Assembly (NCBI RefSeq): GCF_003718715.1
Contig: NZ_CP033465.1
Location: forward strand, 2,170,001 to 2,234,000
Length of the DNA stretch: 64,000 nucleotides
Direction of reading: 5' to 3'
Origin: Clostridium sp. JN-1
GTDB taxonomy: Bacteria; Bacillota; Clostridia; Clostridiales; Clostridiaceae
In this document: positions 56,743-64,000 of the stretch, in pieces
How positions within the stretch are numbered: the first letter of the stretch is position 1
Layout of the letters: each line of letters starts with the position of its first letter
The notes under the pieces: model-generated
The model's database searches: none
The model's input: only the letters and a program-made list of their open reading frames with translations
Told to the model about the DNA's origin: nothing
Made by a program: the position numbers and the translations under genes

Positions 56743-56769
56743 TTGAATCATAAACCTTATATTATTTTT

Positions 56770-57246
56770 CTACGCTCTTTTGAACCATCTCTTGGCAAGT
56801 GTATTCCCTGCGATACCGCCTATAACCATAAATATTAGGAATACCCATCCTGATAAAGAAAAGTTTGCAATCGGTGTATATAATGCTCCGACGTTACATC
56901 CATTTGCAAATCTTGTACCCAATCCCATTGTAGCTCCACCAAGTGCAAATAGCAGAACCTCTCTTAATGTAAAAATCAATAATCCTCTTAATAACTTCGT
57001 ATTTCCTAAAAGAAAAGGATCTCTAAAAGCTCCTGCAAAACAAAACCTAGAATATCTTAGAACAATTCCAATTGCAATCCCCGTAACCTAATATACAACA
57101 ACATCATGATTATTTTTCCAAGGAAATAAACACATAATTGCTGCAAATATAAGTATCATAATTGCATAAGGGATTTGGTTCTTTCTTTTCTTTTTCTCCT
57201 TTTGCTGGCGCTGCTGCATAAGCGCCTCCATTTCATTTGACATCAT
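56770..57246 (-). pseudogene. YeeE/YedE-type membrane protein gene with internal stop and deletion
   Basis: From ATG 57246 the frame encodes a Lys/Gln-rich head and one membrane helix (IPYAIMILIFAAIMCLFPW). It meets TAG at 57090. The same frame goes on with GIAIGIVLRYSRFCFAGAFR, a core YeeE/YedE sequence. It then jumps to LREVLLFALGGATMGLGTRF and ANGCNVGALYTPIANFSLSG, the C-terminal repeat. Compared with the roughly 350-400 aa family, the middle helices are missing. The family imports sulfur compounds such as thiosulfate. This copy is likely inactive. Confidence 0.75.
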
Positions 57247-57271
57247 AATTATAATCCTTCTGGATAAAACT

Positions 57272-58171
57272 TTATATATACTTATCTATTACTTTTACTA
57301 AATCACCTATTTCAGGTTTGCTAAGCTGTTCATCTGCACCTACAGATACTCCTTTATGTTTTAAATCATCTGTTATAAGCGAAGAAAAGATTACAACAGG
57401 CAGTCTTCTTAAAATAGGATGTTCCTTAATTTTTCTTGTGAGAGTATGTCCATCCATTTGAGGCATTTCAATATCCGTAATCAACATTTGAACTTCGTCT
57501 GTGAATTTTTCATGTTTTTCTTTCTCCAAACCTTCAAGATAATCCAATGCTTGTCTGCCATCATTGAAGAACATTAGATTTTTAAATCCAGCCTTTGTAA
57601 GCGTATCTTTTAATAATTTTCTTATTAGAGCTGAGTCATCTGCAAGCATAATTTTAACGTTTGATCTATCCTTATAGTCTATATTTGCAATTTTATCTTC
57701 ACTTATTCCAGTACTTGGACTAATATCTGTAACTATTTTTTCAAAGTCCAGCATTAATATTATTTTATGATCCAAAACAATATTTCCTGTAATCAAAGAA
57801 TTAGCATATATCTCTTGAGGTTTCATTATTTTATTCCATCCAATACGATGAACTCCTAAAACTTTATCAATATTAAACGCCACTTTAATCTTATTAAATT
57901 CACATATTATAACTTTAAAACTTTTGTTATCTTCTTCTGTATCACTTTTTCCCTCTAAAACATATTTTAAATCAATCAAAGTTATTATTTCGTCCCTGCA
58001 CAATATGAGCCCGCCTATGGAAGGATTTGAACGCGGCAATCTAGTCAAATTGTCAACTTCCAATATTTCTTTAACCTTTATAACATTAATTGCATAGTGC
58101 TTGTTATTTATTACAAACTCAAGTATTTCAAGCTCTCCTGTTCCACTTTCTAGTAATATATCTGTATTCAT
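57272..58171 (-). CDS. cheV: CheV chemotaxis adaptor (CheW-REC)
   Basis: CheV links receptors to CheA and also carries a phosphorylatable receiver. Residues 10-150 form a CheW-like domain (ELEILEFVINNKHYAINVIK). Residues about 175-299 form a REC domain with the acidic pocket in IMLADDS, the phospho-Asp in MLITDIEMPQMDG and the conserved Lys in EQLSKPE. The length of 299 aa is typical. The ATG start has a weak GAGG upstream. It is not beside other che genes here, but the MCP at 12094 could be a partner. Confidence 0.92.
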   Translation of the reverse strand: MNTDILLESGTGELEILEFVINNKHYAINVIKVKEILEVDNLTRLPRSNPSIGGLILCRDEIITLIDLKYVLEGKSDTEEDNKSFKVIICEFNKIKVAFNIDKVLGVHRIGWNKIMKPQEIYANSLITGNIVLDHKIILMLDFEKIVTDISPSTGISEDKIANIDYKDRSNVKIMLADDSALIRKLLKDTLTKAGFKNLMFFNDGRQALDYLEGLEKEKHEKFTDEVQMLITDIEMPQMDGHTLTRKIKEHPILRRLPVVIFSSLITDDLKHKGVSVGADEQLSKPEIGDLVKVIDKYI

Positions 58172-58296
58172 AATACTATCCCCTCTTTACTTTTGATTTT
58201 ATAAACTTCAATGTTTTACCAATGTAATTTTTCCAATACTATAGTTTCGTCCTAATTTTTATAATATGAACAAGTTTAAAATAATTTTTAAGTATA

Positions 58297-59649
58297 TCAT
58301 AAGCGTTTTTTCTCTACAGCCATTTTTAGTAACTGTTCTCTAGTATTGAGCTCAGGATTATCTAGAACCTTTTCTATCAAACTATTTAATATAATTCCTA
58401 TTTCTTTTCCCTGCTTATACCCAATCTCCATTAAGTCACCACCATTAACAGCTAATTCTTTAACTGAAAGTGGTTCATTTTGATTTATTATCTCATCTAT
58501 TTTATATTTCAAGCTCAGTATATCACTATAATTCCTAAATTCTTGAGCCGCTGCCATTCTATCAGCTTTCATGAGTTTCAAAAGGTTATATATATTTTCT
58601 CTTCCAACTCTTATAATAAGTTTTTTAATAGATTTATTTTTCAAATTTGTAGGTGTCATATGATTATATATAAGTTTGCATACTGTATCTATTGTTTTAT
58701 TGTCAAATTTTAATCTAGTAAGTATTTTTTTAGCCATGCTTTGACTTTCTATTTCATGCTTATAAAAATGACCTATTCCATCATTACCCATTGTAAAACA
58801 TCTTGGCTTTCCTATATCATGTAATAAAGCTGCCAATCTCATTTCTAAATTGCAAGGCACATTTTTTACAACTGAGATAGTATGCATAAAAACATCTTTA
58901 TCATGGTACTTGCTGTGTTGATTAAAATTATAAGTATCCTTGAACTCTGGTATGAAATTTTCAAGTAATTTGGATTGTGCAAGGAGAATTAATCCCTTTT
59001 CAGGTTTTTGTGAGATTAAAATTTTATTTAGTTCTTCTCTAATTCTTTCAAATGATATCTTTTTTATGTTATCACTTATTTTAAATATATCTAATAAATT
59101 TTGTTTATCAATATCAAAGTCCAGCTGGCATGAAAATCTTATACACCTTAACATTCTCAAAGCATCTTCATTAAACCTGTCACTGCCATTTCCAACACAT
59201 CTTATTATTTTATTTTTAATGTCTAAAGTTCCATTAAAATAATCTAATAACCCGCGGCTTTCATTGTAACTCATGCTATTTATAGTAAAATCTCTTCTTG
59301 CTAAATCTTCTTTTAAACTTCTTGTAAAGGTTACACTATCAGGATGCCTTCCGTCACTATAATCTCCATCAACCCTATATGTAGTTACTTCAAAAGATTC
59401 TTTATTTATAATAATTGTAACCGTTCCATGTTTTAACCCTGTTTCAACTACCTTACACCCTAAACTTGTAAATATATTTAAAACTTGTTCTGGAAGTGCA
59501 CTTGTAGTTATATCCCAATCTCCTGGATTTCTATTTATCAAACTGTCCCTAACACATCCACCAACAATATAAGCTTCGTATCCAGCTTCATTTAAAGTAT
59601 TTAAAATATATCTTACACTGCCCGGCATATCTATCTTTACATCTTTCAT
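58297..59649 (-). CDS. cca: CCA tRNA nucleotidyltransferase with HD domain
   Basis: It adds or repairs the CCA end of tRNAs. The nucleotidyltransferase signature is VGGCVRDSLINRNPGDWDIT near residue 27, with the metal Asp pair in DWD. The polymerase core region RMLRCIRFSCQLDF follows. An HD domain with HDIGK (RLAALLHDIGKPRC) lies in the middle to C-terminal part and usually gives phosphohydrolase activity. Length 450 aa. ATG 59649 follows GGAG by eight bases; a TTG lies one codon earlier. A possible structured RNA with terminator is upstream. Confidence 0.93.
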   Translation of the reverse strand: MKDVKIDMPGSVRYILNTLNEAGYEAYIVGGCVRDSLINRNPGDWDITTSALPEQVLNIFTSLGCKVVETGLKHGTVTIIINKESFEVTTYRVDGDYSDGRHPDSVTFTRSLKEDLARRDFTINSMSYNESRGLLDYFNGTLDIKNKIIRCVGNGSDRFNEDALRMLRCIRFSCQLDFDIDKQNLLDIFKISDNIKKISFERIREELNKILISQKPEKGLILLAQSKLLENFIPEFKDTYNFNQHSKYHDKDVFMHTISVVKNVPCNLEMRLAALLHDIGKPRCFTMGNDGIGHFYKHEIESQSMAKKILTRLKFDNKTIDTVCKLIYNHMTPTNLKNKSIKKLIIRVGRENIYNLLKLMKADRMAAAQEFRNYSDILSLKYKIDEIINQNEPLSVKELAVNGGDLMEIGYKQGKEIGIILNSLIEKVLDNPELNTREQLLKMAVEKKRL

Positions 59650-59703
59650 CAAAATTACTCCTCAATCTTTTTATAAGTTATTTTTCAATAATACCTTTTT
59701 ATT

Positions 59704-59775
59704 TATACCTGTGAACCTTTATGACCACAAGGGTACGGGGTTCGTGGTGTATCCACTTCGCCCTGCTGTATAGAA
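59704..59775 (-). mobile_element. IS200/IS605 right-end remnant
   Basis: On the minus strand AGTTCTATACAGCAGGGCGA, GTGGATACACC and CCCCGTACCCTTGTGGTC match the end of the TnpB remnant region at 40130-40348. Only about 70 bp survive and no transposase is present. Confidence 0.6.
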
Positions 59776-59784
59776 CTATAAAAC

Positions 59785-59905
59785 AAAAGCACCCAGAAAT
59801 TGGGTGCCTAAACTTTAAAATAATAATTTGGCAGGGCGGCGTATCCTGCATCTCTGTTAACAGTTAAAACTGCGCGTGGGGAGCCATTTCCCACCTCAAA
59901 TTAGT
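59785..59905 (-). ncRNA. Candidate structured RNA with terminator upstream of cca
   Basis: On the minus strand it includes GGTGGGAAATGGCTCCCCAC (a 5-bp hairpin), CAGTTTTAACTG, the palindrome CTGTTAACAG and GCAGGATACGCCGCCCTGC (a GCAGG/CCTGC hairpin). It ends in the strong terminator GCACCCAATTTCTGGGTGC followed by TTTTGTTTT. It is G+C-rich compared with its surroundings and has no open frame. It could be a leader of cca, an independent sRNA or a riboswitch-like element of a class I do not recognise. Confidence 0.4.
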
Positions 59906-59966
59906 TACTCTTATACTATTTTATACAATTATATTATACCTTATTCATATAGTTAAAGTCAACATA

Positions 59967-60362
59967 TTACTTTTTTACTTTTTTGAATCTACCGCTATTC
60001 ACTCTACTTACAACCTTTGATTCCGTTATAGGGTATAATGATGCTACATATATATAGTTATCATCCAAATCAACTTCTATAGCAACCAATAAATTACGTC
60101 CTATTTTCTTGATAAACTCCATGCTGCGTCCAACTTTATCAGGGTGCTTACCAACATAATCTGGTTCATTTATTACTAACCTTATGTATTTAGGTATATC
60201 ATCTAAAAATTCTTTTTTTAAATCCTTCTTATGTCTTTTTACTATATGTTTCTTTACCCCAGGGGACATGTAGATATTCCCCTTATATTTAAATTCTGCA
60301 GCCTCAGCTAATTTTCTATTTACTTCCCCTACCACTTCATATGATTTTATATTATTTATCAT
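59967..60362 (-). CDS. PBECR-type nuclease domain protein (Barnase/EndoU/ColicinE5-like)
   Basis: The 131-aa protein resembles the PBECR superfamily of phage and toxin RNases. Recognisable phrases are IYMSPGVKKHIVKRHKKDLK, IRLVINEPDYVGKHPDKVGR and LLVAIEVDLDDNYIYVASLY, ending SKVVSRVNSGRFKKV. The His in KKHIVKRH and downstream basic residues could be catalytic by family analogy. No partner antitoxin is evident next to it. ATG 60362 follows GGGAG; the frame extends to 60374. It stands alone between cca and a Nudix gene. Confidence 0.7.
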   Translation of the reverse strand: MINNIKSYEVVGEVNRKLAEAAEFKYKGNIYMSPGVKKHIVKRHKKDLKKEFLDDIPKYIRLVINEPDYVGKHPDKVGRSMEFIKKIGRNLLVAIEVDLDDNYIYVASLYPITESKVVSRVNSGRFKKVKK

Positions 60363-60447
60363 TTCTGCTCCCAATTATCTAACTTTAATTTTATTGTAAC
60401 TCTTTAATTAATTATCCTTAAAATACACTTATATTTTATCATATTTT

Positions 60448-60936
60448 TTATTTGATAAGGGATAAGATATAATAAATTTCAGGATACTCATATAATTTAC
60501 CCAGCGAAAGCATATCTTTAAATTCCTTAATAGACACTAGTTTTACTTTACTAACTTCTTCTGTTTGAAGAACTATTTTTGACAAGTCAATATCTTTATA
60601 CACAAAGTAAATATTCCAAATTGTATTTGTACGAAATATTCTTTGCATAAAATTTAAATCATTCCTTTTAAGGAATATTCCTAATTCCTCTTTTACTTCT
60701 CTAATAGAACCATCCAACGTATCTTCCCCACTAATCATGCAGCCTGTAGTTAATGCCCATATATTAGGAAGTGTTTTCTTATTGCTGGATCTCTGCTGAA
60801 TCAATATTTCACGTTTACTATTAATTATCCACACTTCAGAAGCTAAATGATACTCTCCTTTATTCAAAATATCACTTCGTTTTTTTACTAAACCAGTTTT
60901 ACATGCATTACAATCATATATATCCCATAATTCCAT
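60448..60936 (-). CDS. Nudix hydrolase (YfcD-like)
   Basis: A 162-aa Nudix protein. The N-terminus ELWDIYDCNACKTGLVKKRS resembles the IDI/YfcD branch. The Nudix box appears as GEDTLDGSIREVKEELGI, with the REVKEEL metal-binding core intact. The family hydrolyses nucleoside-diphosphate-linked compounds; the exact substrate is unknown. TTGGAGG precedes the ATG. It is preceded on the same strand by a small membrane protein gene. Confidence 0.85.
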   Translation of the reverse strand: MELWDIYDCNACKTGLVKKRSDILNKGEYHLASEVWIINSKREILIQQRSSNKKTLPNIWALTTGCMISGEDTLDGSIREVKEELGIFLKRNDLNFMQRIFRTNTIWNIYFVYKDIDLSKIVLQTEEVSKVKLVSIKEFKDMLSLGKLYEYPEIYYILSLIK

Positions 60937-60979
60937 CTAAAATGCCTCCAATTGAATTCATTCACAATGTATAATACTC

Positions 60980-61414
60980 TTATTTGAGTGTAATTTTAGT
61001 ATGTCCTTTTGCTCCTTTACCTGTAAGCTCAACTTTAATATTTTTAGAATCAGAACCTGAAATTTGTATCGTTTTATTTATGTTCCCACTCTTTTCAAAT
61101 AATGTTTTTTTATTATTATATACTTTTATATTTAATTTCCCTTTTTCAGCTGAAGAATCAATTTTCATTGTGTAATTTGGCTTTTTGGAACTTATCTGTC
61201 TTGTATCTGTTCCATCAAGTAATTGAAATTTTACATCATAAATATTATTTACAGTATTATCTGTCCAAAATTTTGCGTCAGCATGCCAGTTCACATTACT
61301 TATATTAAAATTATTTTTCTGTTTATCAATAGTGTAGTCATAAATTCCAATGCAAGCAACTAAACATATTATTGCAAGCCAAAACACACTCCTTCTAATT
61401 CCTTCTCTTTTCAT
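60980..61414 (-). CDS. Single-pass membrane protein with extracellular beta domain, unknown function
   Basis: The 144-aa product has a transmembrane helix near residues 7-25 (SVFWLAIICLVACIGIYDYT) and an extracellular region of about 110 residues. The C-terminal half alternates beta strands (NYTMKIDSSAEKGKLNIKVY and GNINKTIQISGSDSKNIKVE) like an Ig-like fold. ATG 61414 follows GGAGG by seven bases; the frame extends to 61438. It lies 43 bases upstream of the Nudix gene. No recognised family. Confidence 0.65.
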   Translation of the reverse strand: MKREGIRRSVFWLAIICLVACIGIYDYTIDKQKNNFNISNVNWHADAKFWTDNTVNNIYDVKFQLLDGTDTRQISSKKPNYTMKIDSSAEKGKLNIKVYNNKKTLFEKSGNINKTIQISGSDSKNIKVELTGKGAKGHTKITLK

Positions 61415-61565
61415 ATCACAGCCTCCATTTTTCACCACTTATTTATATTAATTTTATTATAATACATATTTAACATTATTTTATGAACAATTGGTATATT
61501 TTGATGAATAAGTTTACATTAATATCAAATACTATTTAATATTAAATTATAAAAGGGTGAATTTT

Positions 61566-63137
61566 ATGGATAAACTAAATAATGCATCTAAAAATACTAA
61601 TGGTTATTTAAAATCCTATTGGATAGAGTCAACACCAACAACAAATTATCCCGCATTAGACAAGGACGTAAAAGTAGATGCTGCAATTATAGGAGGAGGA
61701 ATTGTTGGCATAACTGCAGGTTATATTTTAAAAAATGAAGGACTAAAAGTTGCTATTATTGAAGCAAGTAGAATCGTTCAAGGAACAACTGGTTTTACTA
61801 CTGCCAAAATAACTTCTCAACATCATTTAATATATGATAAGTTAATAAATTCAATGGGTATGGAAATTGCAAGAGGATATGCTAATGCCAATGAATCATC
61901 TATAGGATTTATTAATCATATGATAAATAAGCTCAATATAAATTGTGATTTTCAAAGGCTTCCAGCATATATGTATACAAGAGAAGAAGAGCATATTAAG
62001 GATATCGAAAAAGAAACTGAAGCAGCTTTAAAACTGGGAATAAAAGCAAAATGTGCAGATAAATTACCAATTAACTTACAGATAAAATCAGCTGTAGTTT
62101 TTGAAAATCAAGCTCAATTTCATCCAAGAAAGTACTTACTTCCAATAGCTGAAAAGATACCTGGAGATGGAAGTTACATATTTGAAAATACAGAAGCAGT
62201 TGAAATAGAAGAAGGAAACTTGGTTACTATCGTTACAGACAAAGGTAAAAAAGTAACGGCTCCAAAAGTTATTATTGCTTCCCATTTTCCATGTTACGAT
62301 GGGATGGGATTGTATTTAACAAGACTCAAACCACAAAGATCATATGTTATTGCTGCAAATATAAAAGAAAAGTTTCCAGATGGAATGTTCATTAATGTTG
62401 AAAATCCAGGACGTTCTTTAAGAGCACAATATGATGGAAAAAATCAATTAGTTTTAGTAGGTGGAGAAGGTCATAAAACTGCCCATGGAAATAATTTCGA
62501 AGAACATTATAATAATCTAGAGAAATTTGCTCAATCAATTTTTGATGTTAACAGCATATTGTATAAATGGTCAGCTCAAGATTATATAACTGTAGATCAT
62601 GTACCTTACGTAGGAAAATTGACTTCTCAAACAGAAAATATTTATGTTGCAGCAGGATTTGGTGAATGGGGTATGACTAATGGTACCGCTGCTGCTAGAT
62701 TACTAACTGATAAAATTTTAAGCAAGAATAATCCTTGGGAAGAAGTATTTAATCCATCAAGACATTTTACTATAGGTGCCTATAAAACACTAGCTGCTGA
62801 AAATTTTGATGTGGCAAAAGAGCTTATAGTTAATAAAATTAAGTCCGGTGAAGATAACATTGATATTAAATGCGGCGAAGGAAAGACAATTGAATTAGAT
62901 GGTCATAAATACGGAGCTTATAAAGATGATAATGGTGTATTACACTTAGTTGATATTACCTGTACCCATGTTGGATGTGAATTAAAGTGGAATGATGCTG
63001 AAAAATCATGGGACTGCCCATGCCATGGTTCTAGATTTACCTACGATGGTGAAATCTTAGAAGGACCAGCAGTCAATAAGCTGCATCATTACAAGGAAGG
63101 TGCAAACAAAATAGATCCTAAGATATTACAATCATAA
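61566..63137 (+). CDS. FAD-dependent oxidoreductase with C-terminal Rieske domain
   Basis: A 523-aa two-domain enzyme. The N-terminal DAO-type FAD domain starts VDAAIIGGGIVGITAGYILK near residue 35 and contains GTTGFTTAKITSQHHLIYDK. The C-terminal Rieske [2Fe-2S] domain (about residues 420-523) has ligands in CTHVGCELKW and CPCHGSRFTYDGEILEGPAV. The Rieske domain feeds or accepts electrons for the flavin site; the substrate is unknown, although related proteins act on small amines. ATG 61566 follows GGTGAATT; the frame extends to 61557. It is monocistronic and is followed by a repeat element. Confidence 0.9.
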   Translation: MDKLNNASKNTNGYLKSYWIESTPTTNYPALDKDVKVDAAIIGGGIVGITAGYILKNEGLKVAIIEASRIVQGTTGFTTAKITSQHHLIYDKLINSMGMEIARGYANANESSIGFINHMINKLNINCDFQRLPAYMYTREEEHIKDIEKETEAALKLGIKAKCADKLPINLQIKSAVVFENQAQFHPRKYLLPIAEKIPGDGSYIFENTEAVEIEEGNLVTIVTDKGKKVTAPKVIIASHFPCYDGMGLYLTRLKPQRSYVIAANIKEKFPDGMFINVENPGRSLRAQYDGKNQLVLVGGEGHKTAHGNNFEEHYNNLEKFAQSIFDVNSILYKWSAQDYITVDHVPYVGKLTSQTENIYVAAGFGEWGMTNGTAAARLLTDKILSKNNPWEEVFNPSRHFTIGAYKTLAAENFDVAKELIVNKIKSGEDNIDIKCGEGKTIELDGHKYGAYKDDNGVLHLVDITCTHVGCELKWNDAEKSWDCPCHGSRFTYDGEILEGPAVNKLHHYKEGANKIDPKILQS

Positions 63138-63146
63138 AAACATAAA

Positions 63147-63407
63147 AACAGAGGATAGAGGACAAAGGACAGAGAAGGTAAGTTTTCTTCCTTACGTCAG
63201 AAAACTAATTTATTTTTTAGGTTTGTTTTGCTAATGCAAAACATCGCTTAAGCAGGCATCTAAAATCTATGATTTTTAGATGCCTGCTTACTTAGGAGAG
63301 TACTCCTTAAGGAACAAAAAAAAAACATGAATTTCCTTTAAATTAAAGATTTTTCGTAAGCGCAGCGGAGAAAAATCATCCTTCATTGTCCTCTGTCCTA
63401 TGTCATC
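63147..63407. repeat. Large heptamer-ended palindromic element
   Basis: The left end has AGAGGAT, AGAGGAC and AAAGGAC, then AGAGAAGG; the right end, inverted, has ATAGGAC and AGAGGAC, then AATGAAGG. The interior includes a perfect 16-bp hairpin (AAGCAGGCATCTAAAA/TTTTAGATGCCTGCTT, 63250-63289) and AGGAG/CTCCT. It also carries TTTTTCGTAAGCGCAGCGGA, shared with 40564-40758. Confidence 0.75.
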
Positions 63408-63514
63408 TATCTATGATTATATTTCTTCTTCCACTGATACAGTTCCTCGACACTAGGTTCCTTATGTTCCCTTTTGCAATAATCTATATAAGCCATAAAT
63501 ATTGATAATGACAT
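63407..63514 (-). CDS. 35-aa small protein
   Basis: The frame encodes MSLSIFMAYIDYCKREHKEP then SVEELYQWKKKYNHR. GGAGG lies eight bases before the ATG at 63514, the normal spacing in this genome, which supports translation. It has an amphipathic hydrophobic start and charged tail. No known family is recognised. It sits against the end of a repeat element. Confidence 0.5.
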   Translation of the reverse strand: MSLSIFMAYIDYCKREHKEPSVEELYQWKKKYNHR

Positions 63515-63769
63515 TTTAAATACCTCCATTTATAAACCTCATATATCAAGTAAACTTATAATTGCTTAGGTTATGGTTTTACTTAATATTTAAGTTTAGT
63601 TATTTATTTAATAGATCCATTCGCATTTTCTTATATGGACCTTTTTTTTATATATTTTTAGTTTGAATCCATACTTTATGAGCTTGTCCTTTTCTATATT
63701 ATATGAGACTTTAAATTTAATCATGACTAATTTAAAGTTTTTTAGGAAAACTCTTTATAGTAACATTAA

Positions 63770-63806
63770 AATGGATCTTGAAAAATTCTCTTTTTCAAGA
63801 TCCATT
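63770..63806 (-). terminator. Terminator overlapping a gene end
   Basis: AATGGATCTTGAAAA and TTTTCAAGATCCATT form a long perfect stem at the end of the partial Nudix gene, whose stop lies within it. Confidence 0.7.
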
Positions 63807-64000
63807 GACTTTATTATAATAAATATCCAGCATCATTTTATGACTAGCTGGTATATCTTGAGGTAACTTTTTGCAGCTGAAAAATTTCAACTCTTTAGTT
63901 TCTAATCCATCTATTTTTAACTCGCCGCTAAAATTTTTAGTATAGTATCCAATAGTTATAAAATATGCTTTATCGCCATTAGGAAAACATATATAACATT
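63795..64000 (-). CDS. Nudix hydrolase C-terminal part (cut by window edge)
   Basis: The minus-strand frame from the right edge to the TGA at 63795 reads NGDKAYFITIGYYTKNFSGE, then LKIDGLETKELKFFSCKKLP and QDIPASHKMMLDIYYNKVNG. The pattern of a strand pair followed by ETKELKFF and the HKMMLD helix is the usual C-terminus of Nudix hydrolases. The Nudix box itself lies outside the window, so identification is tentative. It ends in a strong terminator hairpin. Confidence 0.55.
   Translation of the reverse strand, partial: CYICFPNGDKAYFITIGYYTKNFSGELKIDGLETKELKFFSCKKLPQDIPASHKMMLDIYYNKVNGS

Noticed and set aside
59821-59900. 5S rRNA or SRP RNA fragment
   Set aside because: Some words resemble the 5S 3' end, but the overall order and the SRP loop motif are absent.

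Overview
The window looks like chromosomal DNA of a low-GC, anaerobic, spore-forming Firmicute, most likely a cluster I Clostridium of the acetogenic or C. kluyveri type. The evidence is AT-rich intergenic DNA, strong GGAGG ribosome sites with many TTG and GTG starts, a reverse rubrerythrin, a double-cubane-cluster reductase with its activase, a PyrDB/PyrK pyrimidine operon, and the order tig-clpP-clpX-lonB-lon-engB. No tRNA, rRNA or CRISPR array was seen.

Layout. 1-3.3 kb: the start of a large 2-hydroxyacyl-CoA dehydratase-type activase, divergent from a SsuB/SsuC-like ABC transporter that lacks an adjacent binding protein. 3.3-10.6 kb: cell-surface and housekeeping genes (polysaccharide deacetylase, transglutaminase-like membrane protein, recX, M16 peptidase, L,D-transpeptidase, flavin reductase, greA) ending in a TetR regulator. 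10.7-13.9 kb: a galactose-binding-protein homologue and a chemoreceptor behind a structured leader, bracketed by inverted copies of a dispersed repeat. 14-23 kb: redox and stress genes (DUF1858, reverse rubrerythrin, PerR-like repressor), an APC permease, secreted proteins and a WYL regulator. 23.4-28 kb: an island with different composition, holding an unrecognised 522-aa protein, a frameshifted PHP phosphatase and the broken entry genes of an integrative element. 28-29.8 kb: small Cys-, Asn- or Asp/Glu-rich membrane proteins. 29.9-39 kb: the proteostasis cluster. 40.1-46.7 kb: IS605 debris and the complete pyrBICFKDE operon with a PyrR-type attenuator. 46.7-49 kb: the double-cubane reductase operon. 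49-64 kb: a mixture of flavoprotein, threonine deaminase, DNA polymerase IV, CheV, CCA-adding enzyme, PBECR nuclease, Nudix and Rieske/FAD proteins, with several decayed genes.

How the parts work together. The pyr operon carries out de novo UMP synthesis under leader control. The DCCP/DUF3343/activase trio forms an ATP-driven low-potential reductase. The proteostasis cluster links trigger factor to ClpXP and the two Lon-type proteases. The binding-protein/MCP pair and CheV belong to chemotaxis. The TetR gene carries a palindrome that recurs between the two divergent transcription units at the left end, which suggests a shared regulon.

The least expected structure is a family of dispersed, largely palindromic elements whose ends are tandem, degenerate heptamers of the form ANRGGAC. 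At least eight copies or partial copies are scattered between genes. A second palindromic family is present near 51.5 and 56.7 kb.
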